Assembly: GCA_007449985.2 (NCBI GenBank)
Contig: VIIQ02000242.1
Span: 1 to 64,000, forward strand
Source: Desmodesmus armatus
Taxonomy: Eukaryota; Chlorophyta; Chlorophyceae; Sphaeropleales; Scenedesmaceae
DNA: 64,000 nucleotides
Reading direction: 5' to 3'
Position numbers and translations under genes: made by a program. Of the stretch, positions 34,401 to 48,200 are shown piece by piece (within the stretch, counting starts at the first letter, position 1; the number at the start of each line of letters is the position of its first letter). A model generated the notes under the pieces. That model was given only the letters and a program-made list of their open reading frames with translations. It did not search any database and had not been told where the DNA came from.

Positions 34401-36628
34401 GCAGCTTGCACAACATCAAGTGCCATGCGAGGCATCCTTAAAACCCGACACGTTGCGTGCACGCATCCCCAACCAGCTGCATGGCCACACCGGTTGCCAG
34501 TAGCTGGCCACAGCCAGCGTCAATGCATCGCAACATGCACCACTCAGCTGCAGTATAACAAGTCCGCAAAACGACAGCAAGTACCATGCACGGCAGTGAC
34601 AGCCGCATACCAGCCAAAAGCTGCAGCATCCGCCAGCATCCGCAGTGTAACAGCACGCACTGCGTGAGTGCTGTGCTGGCCGCTGCTCACTCTCCTGCGC
34701 GCATATGCGTGCACACGTTGTGTGTGGGATGTGTGTGACATGTGCGCCATGCTGTCCCGATACCAGACAGATCTGACACCCCAGTGATGCCATGCATAGC
34801 ATGCTGCATGCCATCCCAGGTGCACAACAAACAGCTGCACAACAAAGCCACCATACATGCCATGGCGATCGAGTCCAGAGGCTTGTCCTTGCAGCCATGA
34901 CACCATGAAAGCATGCGCCATGAACGCATGCGGCCAACCACCGTTGATGGTATGCAAACCAGTAGGAATCCAACACCAACATGCACGAAATAGTGCACCA
35001 CGCACCCGCAAACCCAACCACCAGCACCCCCCCACGATCATAGCTGCAGCTGGCGCTTGTGTTGCAAACAAGGCCAGGTTGTGGCCTCCTGCTGTGCCGC
35101 CAACAGCAGCCCACGATGCTGTTCACACCCCTCGCGTCTGGCAGCCCTGCGCTGACAGGACTACACACGCATAGAGCTCACACAGCGTCAACACACCCTG
35201 TCGAGCCCCCCACCCCCCCACCCCATAACGAGCACACCAAGCAAACAGAGCGCAAGGTACCCTGCAGTACCATGAGCCACCCCAGCACGTGCGGCTGCAG
35301 CAACCGCTGGAACCCCTCGACACCCCCGATGCACCCGGGGGCCCCATCAGTCGGCGGGGTATGCCAACAGGGCATGCAAACCCGTTGCATCGTGTGCATG
35401 CACGCAAAGTGCTGGCGTACTTGCCTGCGCCCATGCTGGTGATGCAAGCGTGCACCGTCCCCAGAAACCGCCCACAAAGCTCGACCCCCAGCAAATCCCA
35501 GAGCCTGACCCAACACACCACGTATGCGTTACGACACACACCACGTATGTGTTAGGGGGAGTCTCCACATGAAGGGTTAGCATATGCCCTCAACAGGCTT
35601 GCGTGACATCATCGTGTGTCACCAGTCAGCCATGCTTGCATGTCCAACGGCAAGTTGATGCAGCCTGCGAAAGTCTGCTGCAGCATCTCTCACACATATA
35701 CACAGTGCACCAATTGCCTGAGCAATACAATCGCCTGAGCGATACCGCCCACACTGGGCTCATAGTAGCTGTAACAGTGTCAGGGAGAACCTACACACAG
35801 CAGCTTTGATACCACACATGTAGCAAAACACACACCAACCCAGGAAGCTGTGCATGCACCGCCCACATCTCATGTGGGCATGCACAGCACCTTGCTTGCT
35901 TGCTGTCCTGGCACAGGGACATACATCAGGGACATACATCATTGTGCTGAGGTGCCCGCTGCAGCGCCATGTTGCAGGCGCGCTCCTGCAAAACCCTGCA
36001 GAAGCTGCAGAGTCTTATAAAACCCTGCTGACCCCGCAGGGCCACACAGAACCCTGCTGAAAGTGCAGGCTCCTGCAGACTTGCGAGCAAACCTGAGGTG
36101 TACCGATGCACACGTGCACACAGTGTGTAGAGCCATAGCCGCACCTGCAAGGCTGTTGCACCTTGCATGATGAACCCCCCTGGTCCTGCTCTGACCCTGA
36201 TCCTGCTCATAACCACCACACACACAAAGCAGCAGTCACCCTGCTAAGTAGCTAGCTGTTTGGCCCTGCTGAGAGCACAGCTGTCAGCACGACATGATGC
36301 TGGCTTGCTGCTGCAAACCGGACTTGGGCTTGCCAAACCCTTGTCCTGCCATGGTACTGTACAATTCCACACACACCAGCCGCCCTCCTGACCCACCCAC
36401 ACTGAAATTGATACCCACTCTGCAGCTCTCCTTGCATAACAGTCCTCTGCAAGAACGCTAGCTTGGAATATCCGGCATATCTGCCCTGACCGAACCCCCC
36501 CTTCAAACGGTCACTGCTTGCTGGCAAGGCACCCATGACACACAACCCCGAAGGATAATGTCAATGTCGACAAATTGTGAGTGCTTGGAGGCCAGCTGCC
36601 CTCATGCCCGCAACATACACTTGCTGCC
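31490..36628. other. long intergenic region, no gene supported
   Basis: Over 5 kb lack protein-like frames; the longest (about 34416-35168, minus) is Cys/Trp/His-rich with no family match. Small repeats are present: a GTTGCAAGGGCAACTC motif three times at 33024-33088, CCCATATACTCGCAAT twice near 34010 and 34063, CACCACGTATG twice near 35520, and AAACCCTGC-type repeats at 35990-36060. The 5' end and promoter of the SDR gene must lie just above 31489. Confidence 0.5.
33024..33088. repeat. three copies of a palindromic 16-mer
   Basis: GTTGCAAGGGCAACTC occurs at 33024, 33049 and 33073, and each can fold on itself (GTTGC with GCAAC). No function is evident. Confidence 0.7.
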
Positions 36629-37359
36629 TCAGTACATGAAACCTCCCAGGGCAACAGGGTAATTGTGCTGCTGGGTCTGCAGCTGGCAATAGCGGAGCGA
36701 GTTGATGTAACTGCTGCACTGGCCGTTAGCAACCGCCAAAGCAGAGGGCTTTGAAGCGGCCTGGGCAGCCTGGCGCATGCAGACAGTTACTGCTTCTTCC
36801 TCAGAGCCACACTGGTGGCGCTTCAACACAGCACGCATGCGAGACACCATTGTGTCGGTGCTTCCTGTGGGGCTGCTGCTGAGGGTGCTGCTCGTGGCAA
36901 CGAGAGCCCCTGGAGCACAGCAGGAGGAGAGCAAAGAACAAGGGGGAAGGGCATCAGGGTAACAGTACAGTTTCAGAGAGGCTGCATGAATTGGTCGTGT
37001 CGGGGCCATGCAAACGTGATAATGCAATACTGGAGGTCTCCCAAGCACATACCGCCTCTTTCCAAGCTGCCTTGTGCACCCATGATGACCTGTGTCGTGA
37101 CTGTGACGGAGGATGGTGCGGGTATCACGGGTGATCGATGCGCTGCTGACGAGCGTGCATTGAGGTGATCACATGCATCACCCTAACACCATGCACACAG
37201 CCCCCAGGGTCCCATGACGATGGCTGACAACATCATCAACGTGAACGGCAATCAACCATCAACTGAGTCAGCCTCACCTTCTGTTGCTCTGCGAGGACTT
37301 GGAGCCACCACCGCCGATAGGGTCTCAGATGCGCTCTTCACTGCCAGACGGGCTGCCAT
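36629..37359 (-). CDS. small twin-CX9C (CHCH-type) protein
   Basis: Two exons (37278-37359, 36629-36909) join in phase 1 and code 120 residues. The N-terminus MAARLAVKSASETLSAVVAP is followed by a Ser/Thr-rich stretch. The C-terminal half carries C-GSEEEAVTV-C and C-SSYINSLRY-C, two CX9C motifs 20 residues apart, the pattern of coiled-coil-helix-coiled-coil-helix proteins. Such proteins are oxidised by the Mia40/Erv1 relay and stay in the mitochondrial intermembrane space, or belong to complex I or IV and their assembly, or to the mitoribosome. I cannot say which member this is. The protein ends QHNYPVALGGFMY. Confidence 0.75.
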
Positions 37360-39218
37360 CTTTGCTGCCGAATTGTGTACAGAACCAAATTGAGTCTGCT
37401 ACTTCTGTCGGTCTTGTCGACCCAAACGCCAAGCTGAACAGCTGAAACAATAAGCCGAGCACTCTGAAGGACAGGCTAGGTCAACAGGGAGCCTTGTTGT
37501 TTTTAACACTATTCAAACCAAGTGAAATTCGAGGCAAGTCTATTCAATCACATGCAAAGCATACCCTTACTACCCCTGATGCACAGCATACACTGTACTT
37601 TGTACCAAAGAAACTGAACCAGGGGCGCTACTTGCTGTTGTGGTGCAGCTGGGTCAGGTTGACTTGAGTTGACTGGCAAGGTTGCAAGCACTTGCTGCTT
37701 GGGGGTGGGGATCAAACAACCGACCTGGAAATCGGCTCTCAAGCATGTTACGACTGCCATCAGATGTCACTCCCCTCCCCCCATGCCCCCCCCCCCCCCC
37801 CCCCCCCAACAAACACAGATGGCACATGCCCCCATCATGCATGGCCATCAACACCACACCAGTCCACCAATCAGTGGTCATGATCCTGATGCCGGCTGCA
37901 GCACACCCCCCAGTGCAGCCTCAAATGATACACGGCGCTCCTTTTCTTGCAACATGTGCCCAGTCATGCAAGTCACCATCTCACACGCTAGAATTCACGC
38001 TGGCCTTGGATGTATTGATATGTTAATTTGCATTGAATCAACATGTCAGCGGGTGTTGCATGCGTCCGGTATCTCCCATGATTGCACACCACCTATCTAG
38101 GCGTGGAGAGCTCTCCATGCATGCAGGCGTGTGCTTGCTTTTTTCTGAAGGCTGGTTGTTTCTTTGCTGCCCGCTTTTGTCTGGTCGGAGCCTGTTGTGG
38201 GCCCCCCTAAGTGGTGGTTGCAGTGCGACATGGTTGTGCACCACTGGTGATGATTGCTAGCTGCGCATGCGGCTGATGCACGCACCTGCAGGACGCGCTC
38301 ATGTTGTCATAAGATCGCAGAGGCTGAAGCTGCCGTGTCTGTCAACGAAAAGAAGTTATAAGTGATGCATATGCATGACGCACTCATTATGGGCTGTGTC
38401 ACATAGCCTATGTGTCACCCCTTATATAGTGGTTGTAGGGCTTGCAAGGGTTGATTGACTTAAATTGACCGCAGTGCTCTACCTGGTACCGTGTTGCTGC
38501 TTGGGGCTGAGGACCAGGCAGTCGACATCAGATTAGCGCCAAAGCATGTCACAGCTACCTTCCAATGTCATCCCTCACCTAAGCAGCATGCCCCCCCCCC
38601 ACCCCACACACACATCATGATATGATACGTATGATACGTACAGTGCAGCCCCCAACATCACCACACTGAGCAATGGTCACAACCGCGATGCCAGATCAGC
38701 ACCCCCAACTGCCGCAGGTTAACCTTCAGCCACAGGACATACGGCAATCCTTTTCTGCAACCTGTGCCAAAATGCAAGTTGCCACCTTACACACCGACAG
38801 GCTCCCCCTGGGGTAACATAGTGCTACAGTGCAATGCCCATGACAGTCACGTGAAGCTGCCATCCCCAATTGAAACATCATCCTTACCCTGCCCTGCACC
38901 AGAGGAGATGCACCAAGACAGCCCCCGTACGCATTCTTGCAAACAAGCAACACAATGACCGACAGTAATGGATCACATGCCCCGCAATCACCCTTCAATC
39001 ACGGCGCGGGCATTCCCTTACGCACGACACACAGTTGTCGACGATCACACCATCAGCATGGTCCAGCACCTTGCTCACCCATCAGCAGCACCCCATCAGA
39101 AAGAAAAAAAGAAAGACCCAGCCCCAAGCATCTACCAGCATCCCAGACACACCAGCCAGTGGGGGTGCGCCCCACTTGGTGAAAAAAAGAAAAGACACAC
39201 CACACACACAGCGTCAAC
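37360..39218. repeat. intergenic with a diverged duplicated element
   Basis: About 37645-38000 and about 38470-38800 are diverged direct copies: both have a GTTGCTGCTTGGGG-like start, a segment ending in a C-run (CCCATGCCCCCC, GCATGCCCCCCC), a CACCACAC..CAATCAGTGGTCA-like part, and a CTCCTTTTCTTGCAAC/ATCCTTTTCTGCAAC part. On the minus strand copy 1 has a B-box-like GGTTGTTTGATCC. No protein-coding frame is seen. A minus-strand TGTAA (38787-38791) may end the large gene's transcript. Confidence 0.5.
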
Positions 39219-42200
39219 TCATGCCACGGCCAACTCCAACGCATGAGCTCCCTGCAGCAGCCCAGCTGACTGCTGCTTCTGCTGCAGACCCTCCGTCTGC
39301 TGCTGCTGCTGCTGGTGGTTCTGGTCTTGCTGCTGCTCCTTCTCTATCCTTGCCACAGTGTCTGCCGTGTCCTGCAGCAGGTCGTCCCAGATGCCCTCAG
39401 CCACCAGTAGAGCCACCTCTGACATCTCAACAGACAGGTCCGCCCACGCCTTGTCCTCAGCCTGCAAACACACCACAGCACAGCACAGCATAGCACAGCG
39501 CACGACAAGAGATGAGTCTTCCTCAGCTGCTGCAGACCACACAAAGCACACCTCGATTTGCCCTTGTTGGGGCTGCTACCCAACTGTGCTGCCACATAAA
39601 GTACAGCTCTTGGCATGTGCCAGTGAGCCTCAAACAGTGGCTAGCAAAACTCATGACAGCCCCGCGCCCATCCCAGCAACGACGCATAGCGACTGCTGCA
39701 ACCACCCAGCACCATGTGTTGCACCCCTCTCACGGTTGTCCGCAATCCTTACCAAGGCAGCCTCATGCAGCATCTTCTCCATCCCCGCGTCGTCTCGCAC
39801 TCGTTGCCGGGCCCACAACAGCACCTTGTCAGCCGCTGCCGCAAGCATTTCTGGCGCAGGCGCCAGGGGGCGCATGCGGCGCGGCTGCAGGGGAGGCGGC
39901 TGGCAGGACAAGACAAGCGGTGACAGCATGACAGGGTGTGGTTGTCAGTGTGGGTGCAGCATGGGAGCAAAGGCAGCCCTGGCACGTGCTGCTTGTGTTG
40001 GCCCGGCATTGCAAGCAGCACACATGATTAGGTCGCCCCCCCCCCCCCCGACCTCACTGCCGGCCTGGCAGCACACTGCCCGGCACGGGCCGTCCGCGTA
40101 CATCTGCTGCAGCGCGTGGTTGAGGCCACCGTCCAACCATCAACTGCCTCAGCGTACCTGCTCATATCTGATGTCACCTCTAGCACACCATTTTCCAGCA
40201 ACTTCACAGGCACACGACACCCCTCCCCTCACACCCCCTTCCCTCACACTTCTTCATCACCCCCCCCCCAGCCGTCACCCCGCCCCTCATCCCCCCGTCC
40301 CCTCACCCCCTCACTCACCTCTCCAGGCCCGGGCAGCACCCTGCCCGCGTCCGCGTACATCTGCTGCAGCGCCTGGTTGAGCCCGTCATACAGCGCCTTG
40401 TGGAAGATGTGGCTCTCATCAGGCAGCTCAAGCCACTCAGGGTTGCCCTTCTCAACAGCAAGGTACAGCTCAAGGCTCAACAGCTCCTGCAGGGGGGGGG
40501 GGCGACGGGGCGGGGGAGGGGGGGGGTTGAGTTCAAATGCAAGTAATTGTCAGAACCGCTGTTACATATGGATTGCAATTGAGCAGCTTCAACCACTCAG
40601 GGTTGCCCTTCTCCACAGCCAGGCACAGCTCAAGGCTCAACAGCTCCTGCAGGGGTGGGGGGTCACATGCTCGTAATCGTCAGCACCGCTGCTGATTCTC
40701 AAACAGACTTGACAGCCGCCACGCTGTGCACCTGCTGCATCAGCATTACGAGGATAAAGCCAGTGCTTCAGCCAGCTGTGTCACTACACAAGCAAGCATG
40801 GCATCACAGCTGCAGGCAAGCTCCTTGCCACTCACCATCCCTCACCACATGACAATGCAGCACACACTACGAAGCCAAAGCAGACATGCAAAATGCTATG
40901 AAAGCAAAGCAGGCATGTCAAATGCGAGGAAACCAAACCCAGAGCAGCTCACCTGTGCAGGCTGTATACGTGCAGGCAGTGCCCCTTCAGGCAGCGACTC
41001 CAACAGCGCCTCACACACAGTGGACAGGTACTCCCGGATGTGAACAGGCGAGTCGTCCACAGGGGAGGCGGCGGCAGCATCGGCGAGCGCGGCGATGGCG
41101 ACGCATCCGACGCGACGGCATCGTCCGCTGCTACTGCTGCTGCTGCGGATGCTGCATCTAGCTCTGCTGAGTAGTCAAATTCGTCATCTGGGCATGACGC
41201 TGCTGCCGCCGCGGCTTCTGCAGCTGCTGCTGCTGCAGTTTGCACAGGTGCAGGTGGCGTGGACAGCTGTTGTGAGGTTTCATCTGCAGGCTGCTGCTGC
41301 TGCAAGGCTGCGTCACCTGCAAGGACCGTGTTGGTACAACAGCAGAGAAGTATGATCAACACACAGCCTTTGGCAAGGACAACTACGTGTCTCCCCCCCC
41401 CCCCCCCCACATACACACACACCCCTCCCCCCCACATCCCCTTCCTTGAGGACCCTTCCCTGACCTTGTCTCAGTGCTTGGATGACGACAGCAAGTGATA
41501 CGTGCGCTGTTGCACACTCTATTCATATGGCTGCGCAGATGTGTACAAACCTACAAAGTCTGTACATCCAGCACACGTGCAAGGTGGGGGAACAGCATCC
41601 CTTGTTGCTGTGTGCCGCAGGCTAGCACACCCCACAGACAGGCTCAAAGACCCGCACGCTGCCCATACTTACCTGCAGAAACGCTGTCATCGTCCAGCCA
41701 AGGCTCCAACCGGCGCACAGCACTGTCCACGGCCACACCCTGCTGCTCCTCCTCCTCCTCAGCCCCCTGCTGCCGCCGCTGCTGTTGCCCTGCACCATCC
41801 ACACCCCCATGCCCAGCCCTGCCCACTGGCTGCTCCGCAAACCTGCTTCCAGCAGCACTGCCTGCTGCCACTGCTGCCGACTCAGCCGCCACTGCTGCCG
41901 GCTCAGCCGCCGCTGCTGCCGCGCCGGCACCACCCGGCCACTTTGAAGCGGATAGGGGGCTCGCCCACGGCGACGGCGACCCCACGTCCGACTGCCAGTC
42001 GGGCTGTATGCTGCGGCTGCAGCTGCTGCTGGCGTCGCTGCGCGCAGCAGCACTGTCAGCGCTGCCTGCTTCACTGCTGGTTGCTGGTGTGGCCTCACCA
42101 CCTTCCTCTGGCAATGCTTGCTGCTGCTGCTGCTGCTGCTGCGCAAACAGCTGTTGAGGTCCCAGGCGGTGCTTGACAGGGCTGCACAGCAGCACCGCTT

Positions 42201-45200
42201 CGTCCAGCACCTCCGACAGCAGCTCGTCAAACTTCCTGTCAGCTATCACATCAGCCAAGTTGACACCGCTGCTCACCGCAGAGCCCTGTACAGCGGCTGC
42301 ACTACCACTGCCACGTGCAGCTTGGATACTTGGACCCCCTTCTGAGGAGGAGGCTGCATCAGTGCCGCTGCTGCGCTGATCGCTTACCGCAGCCAACTGC
42401 TGCTGCTGCTGCTGCAGCGGAGAAGCCTCATCCTCATCCTCCCCAGCCGCCACAGCTGAGGGTGCCCCCTGTGTGTCAAGATGAGGACCCTCCTCACCCA
42501 CAGACTCCCGTGGCCCTGCCTATACTCCAGCTCCTCTATCACTTCGTCAAAGCGGGCGGCGAAGGACGGCCGTATGTCCGGCCGCATGCGCTGCAACGGA
42601 CTGCTGCTGCCGTCAACACTCACACCAGCAGCGTCACCATCAGCAGCCGCAGGCGCCGCCGCTAGTTCTGCTGCTGCTGCCATCTCGGCAGCATCGCCCG
42701 GCGTGGTAGCGGCAGCAGCAGTAACAGCTGGCGACGCTGCAGCGGAAGCGGACAGGCCTGTTGCTTCGCTGAAGCTAGCGAAGTCGCAGGAGTAAGACGT
42801 GCTCGGCTCGCCGAGCTGTTCGGAAGCCTCCACCCCACCTCCCCACGGCCCTGGCCCCACCTCTGTACCCTCTTCTTCTTCTCCTGCTGCCGCTGCTGCC
42901 GCTGCTGATGCTGCTGATGCTGCGGATGCACTCTCCACACCAGGTGCAGCTACAGCAGCAGCACTGTGTGCAGCCCGTGCTCCCACGGACACCCTTGCAG
43001 CAGCACTGTGTGCATCCAGAGGTGCTTCAGACACCACTGCAGCAGTGCTGTCAAGGTGGCTACCCCAGGCAGCTGCAATGCCCCCCTCCCCAGCCAGCAT
43101 GCGGGTGCTGCTGTCCTCGTTTGCCTTACGCGCAGCCCAGGATTCGGCAACAGACGTAGCGGACGTGCTGGCACCCAGCTCGGCACTGCCTGCCGTTGCC
43201 CCTGTGACTGCAGCTGCTGCTGCTGCTGCTGCTGCAACTGCTTCTGCTGCTGGCTCCTCAAGTGACGGCCTGCTGCCCTCCTCTGCTGCTGGTGGGAGGG
43301 ACACGTCCTGGATTGGGATGGGTGGTGATGCTGCTACGGCCACAGGAAGCATGCAGCTGCTGGCTTCAGCAGAGGTTATGACCCCATCCTCAAACTCAAC
43401 TTCCTCAACTGACGAAGCAGCAGAGCTTGCGACTGCACTGAGCTGCTGCTGCTGCTTGTTGAGCAGCCCCACAGCTGCACCAGCACCCTCTTCAGCAGCC
43501 GCGCCAGCCGCCGCCGCCGCATCAGCAGCAGCTGATGCGGACAGTAAGCCAGCACTAGCGTCTGCCACGGCAAGGTCAGCAGCAGTATCAACCGCGACCT
43601 CCAACTGCAAGCTCGACCCCAGCTCGCCTGATGCAGCAGCAGCTGCTGGTGCCTCCGCAGCTGCCAGGCTGCCAACAGAAACAGCAGCTAGCTGTCCTCC
43701 TTTTTCCTCTGCTTGCCCTGCCTGCTGCTGGTTCTCCTGCTGCTGCTTCTGCTGCTGTGGCTGCTGCTGTGGCATAAGGCCGAGGCTCTCCTGCATGTCC
43801 AGCACAAGGTCTATATCTGTATCCAGCAGCCGACTGGACAGCTCTGACACTGACAACGCGTACGAATCAGATGGCTGCATCCCTCCTGACACTGCCTCCC
43901 TGCAGCACCTTCTGATCCCTCTGCCGCCGCCGCAGCAGCAGCGGCAGCATCCTCATCCGCCGCCGCCTGTGCAGCAGCCACTGCGCCAGCCCCATCACCC
44001 TCATCTGTCCCCTCTGCAGCAGCCAGAGCAGCAGCAACAGGAGCAGCACCAGCAGCTGCCATCTCTGCTGCAGCAGCATCAAGAGCCTCAGGCCCATCCC
44101 CACTGGCTAGCTGAGCTGCTGGCTGCAACTGCTCCTGCAGCTGCGCCCGCCACTGCTGCGGCAGCAGGGAGGAGCTCTCCTGGCCTAGCAGGCTCCCGAC
44201 ATCGATGCCGCTCAGCTCAGCAACAGAGTCCAGGTTGGACAGGCTGCCCTCAGCACTGGAGGCCGCCAGCGTGACCCCTGCGTCAGTGCTGCAGCGGTGC
44301 TGCTGCTGCAGCAGCGGCAGCTGCTCCTGCCGCTGCTGCCTCGGCGTGCCGGCCTCCAAGGAGGCAGCAGCGGCACCTGCAGCAGCTGCACTGCTGCTGT
44401 TGTAGCGTTTTGCCTCTGCAGCGCTAGCAGCACCATCCGCACCCGCTGCTGCTGGTACGGCTGGTACGGAGCCTGCCCGCTGTGCAGTAGCAGCTAAGCT
44501 AGCTGTGGATGAGCCTCACTGGGGACCTCAGGCACAAAGTCCTCTGAGTAAATTGGCTCCAGCACAGCACTACTGACAGAACTCAGACCCTGAGATACAG
44601 CAGGTGGCGCCACCAACCCTGTCAAAGAAGGCACAGCAGCCTCCACAGACACTGGTGCAGCCACGGCTGCTGCTGTTGCCGCTGCTGACTGCTGCTGCAT
44701 GGCGTGCAGCTGCTGCATCAGCGCCTGCTTCTGCTGCTCGAGCTGCTGCCGCTGCTGCTCACGGGCCACTAACTCCTGCAGCGCTGCCACCTCCTGCTGC
44801 TTCTGTGTCAGGCTGTCTTGCGCATCCAACGCAGCTGCAGCTGCAGCTGCACCGACACCACCACTCACACCACTCGGCAGGTGCTCCCGCTCCCGCTGCT
44901 GCTGCTGATCCTGCTGATCCTGCTGATCCTGCTGCTGCTGGGAGTGCTGCCAAGATCTCTGCTGCACCTGCTGCTGGGGGTGCTGCGCTGCCGACAGCTC
45001 TGACCCTTCCTCTTCAAAGACGATGTCAGCAGACTGGAAGCTGCCAGCTAGCTGGCTGTAGTCCTCTGCAACAGACCCAGCCACAGGAGACCCTCCCGCT
45101 GCTTCTGCTGCCGCTGCTGGCATGCTGACAGCACTAGCAGAGGGCTGGACACTCAGCCCAGCAGCCTCGCCAGCGGCCGTCGCAGCAGCAGCAGCAGCAG

Positions 45201-48200
45201 TAGCGTCAATCACGAGGTCCTCTTCCTGCTCGTCTAGCAGCTCCTCAGCTATGCTCAGGGACTGAGCCGAGAAGGCTGCAGAAGCCTCGCCCCTCTGCAT
45301 GAAGCCGCTCCCCTCCTCTGACAACACAGCGGCAGCTGGGTCAGAAGCTTCCACCTCTGCTGCTGCTGCTGCTGCCTGACTGGTCGCCGCAGCTGGCCCG
45401 TGCGGCAGCTCAGGAGCCGCCGCACTCTCGGACGCTTCTGTGCTGGCAGCAGCAGCGGCAGCAGCAGCAGCCTGCTGCGCATACATCTCCTGCACCCCAC
45501 TGCTGGCAGCTTCCCTGGCAGCCTCAGCAGCCGCCGCAGCAGCTGCTACGCCCTTTGGAGCAGCGTGTGTGGCCGCCTTGGCAGCGGCCACAGCAGCCAC
45601 TAGGGCAGACATGGTGGCCTGTGCATTGCATTCGACTGGCGCTGCTGCTGCTGCTGGTGTGGCAGCAGCAGCATCTGAGGTGGCAGGAGCTGCTGCAGCA
45701 GGACCGGCAGCAGGCTCTGTGATGCCAGCGGCGGCAGGCACACCACCAGGTGCTGGAGTGTCAGCTGGCTGTGCTGAAGTAGCAGCACTGAGAGGCAGGC
45801 CGAGTTGCTGTTTCAAGTTGCCGATGTGTCGAAGCAGCTTCTGTTTCTTGGCCAAGTTCTGCAGGCAGGACGTGTCCCAGGACGCATCAAACAGACAAGA
45901 CAGAGACACAGACACAGACATTACTGGGTGAATATGCGCTGCCAACGTGAGGATACCTCAGCATGCTGCAGTTGTACACGGTGGAAAAAGACGTTGCAGG
46001 CACAGACTGTATTGTTGGTTGCCAGCCTGTCACCTGCATGCCATTGTAAGGGGTACCAAGGCCAGCATCAGCAGGTCTGGTGCACCCCACTGGCACCATG
46101 CATGAAACTGCGGTGTGCACCGGCCGTAAGCAAGGTCTGCGGCAAGCTGCTGTCCTGAACTCCACCTGGATAGCCCTTTCCCCTCCTCCCCTACTGCAAG
46201 CACATGCACACAAGCACCCGCCTCCTGGCTCTGCAAGCACACCCCTGCTTGAAGTCCTCTACATGGACAAAAGCTCCATCCTAAACCCCATGGATGCCAA
46301 CAGCTGTGCATGCTATGCCGTAGCTGCATTGGCCCCATTCTGCTGCCTGTACTGCACCACCTCCGACCCACCTTCTGCTGCTCTGCCAGTGCCTGCATGT
46401 GTATAGCCTGCTGGCGGCTAGGGTCACCTGCGGACTGCAGGGCCTGGACAGCAAAGCCCACCATGAGGGCGTCAATGTGGTTGGACAGCTTCGACAGCTG
46501 CTGCTCTGCCTCAAACAGCTGCGGCAGCACACACCAGGAAGGCACACAATGGCAGCAGCAGCAGCGCACATGGCAGTGTCAGTTGATGTGGGTTGACAGC
46601 TGCTGCTCTGCCTCACACAGCTGCGGCAGCACACACACCATGAAGTCACACCAAGGCAGCAGCAGCAGCAGCGCATGAGGGCAGTGCAAAGTCGGCAGTG
46701 CAAGACAGACGGCAGATGTACACGCACTCGGCCCCCGAGCTGAGCACAAAGGTAGGAAGACAAATGTGCAAGAGGCAAGGGGGCTGAACAGCGCAGGCTG
46801 CTGTCAGCAAGACACAGGCAAAAAGACTTTAGGTGAGTCCTTTCCCCAACACATACATAATCTGGCGGCAGGTGTGGGAGGTACATGACATGACATGACA
46901 TGACATGACACCCGACACGCCCTGCTTGCACACCATACATGCATTTAGCCAGATACCAGGTTGACACAAGTCCAGCTGTGCAAGACCCACTCATCCTGAA
47001 CTAGATCACCCAGTCAGCCTTCCGAGCCAGCCTTCCAAACCAGAAAAACATGGAATGTAGCACCAGCCTACCTGTTGCTGAAGCTCGTCAACATCTGCCT
47101 CACCAGGCTCCTCATCAAGCTGCTGCTGCTGCTGCTGCTGCTGAGCCTGCTGCTGCAGCCACTGCTGCTGCATGCCCTTGCTATCCTGCCCCTGGCTCGC
47201 ACTCTCGCTTTCGAAGCTGCTGCTGCCATACTGCTGGCTGCTGCTAGTAACACTACCTGCATACCCTGCCTCCTGGGTCGCACCCAGCCACTCCTCCTCC
47301 GCCACAGAGCCTGCATCCCCACCTGCTGCAGCAGCTGGCGCTGACGCACGGTCGCTCTGGGCAAGGCTGCGCCCAGCATCCCACAACCGCTGCTGCTGGC
47401 GCGACACAGACTCAACACTGTCGTCCGTGGCAGCAGCTGTTGCCGCTGCAAGGGCAGAGCTGTCTTCCCCGACAACAGACGCCACGGATGCAGCAGCTGC
47501 CCCTCCTTGCAGCTGGAGCTCGGACTCTTCTGGCACAGCCTCCCCTGCAGAAGACCCTGCTTGCGACATCTGCCAGCCGCCAACCTCCTCCTCATCCACT
47601 ATGCTGCCAGAGTCCCCGACACTCGCTGCTGCTGCTGCTGTAGCTGCTCCACCCTCTGGGAACCCTGCTGCAGTAGCCGGCACCTCATGCCACAGCGATC
47701 TGCCACTCCAGGCAGCAGCTGCTGCTGTTGCTGGCACCGCAAGACTGACTGCGGCTTCCCTGCCCGCACTTCCGGCTGACAGCACCTCACGCCTGGACTC
47801 CTCCTGTAAGGACCGTGCGGCGCTGCTGCCCTCAGACGGCAAGCTCGCGATCGCAGGCAGGTCTGTATCCGTCCGCCCAACTGCCACCTCCTCCGCATGT
47901 GCTGCAGACACAGCTGCCTCTTGGGCAGCGGCCTGCGAGGATCCCTCCAACCGCCCGGCGCCTTCAACGCCAGCGGCGGCGGCAGCCTGCTCTGCCTGCA
48001 GCAAGGCTTGGAAGTGCGGCACAGGCATGAGAGGGCCGCCCGCACCACTGGCATCAGCGCTGCGCAGCTGGAACTCTGGCGGCAGCGACTGCGCGTCGCT
48101 GCTCCAGCGCTCGTTGAGACCATCGGCATACAGGGCCGCAAAGTCGAACGCAGCATCTGGCAGACGCTCCTGCTCCTGCTCCTGCTCGGCGTGCTGCTGC

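Noticed and set aside
34416..35168. 250-residue minus-strand open frame
   Set aside because: Very rich in Cys, Trp and His with no helix pattern or motif, as expected of a chance frame in GC-rich DNA.
42799..44274. 491-residue plus-strand open frame rich in Ala/Ser/Thr
   Set aside because: It is antisense to the giant minus-strand exon. Triplet repeats keep several frames open on both strands, while splice phases and the C-terminal domain support the minus strand.
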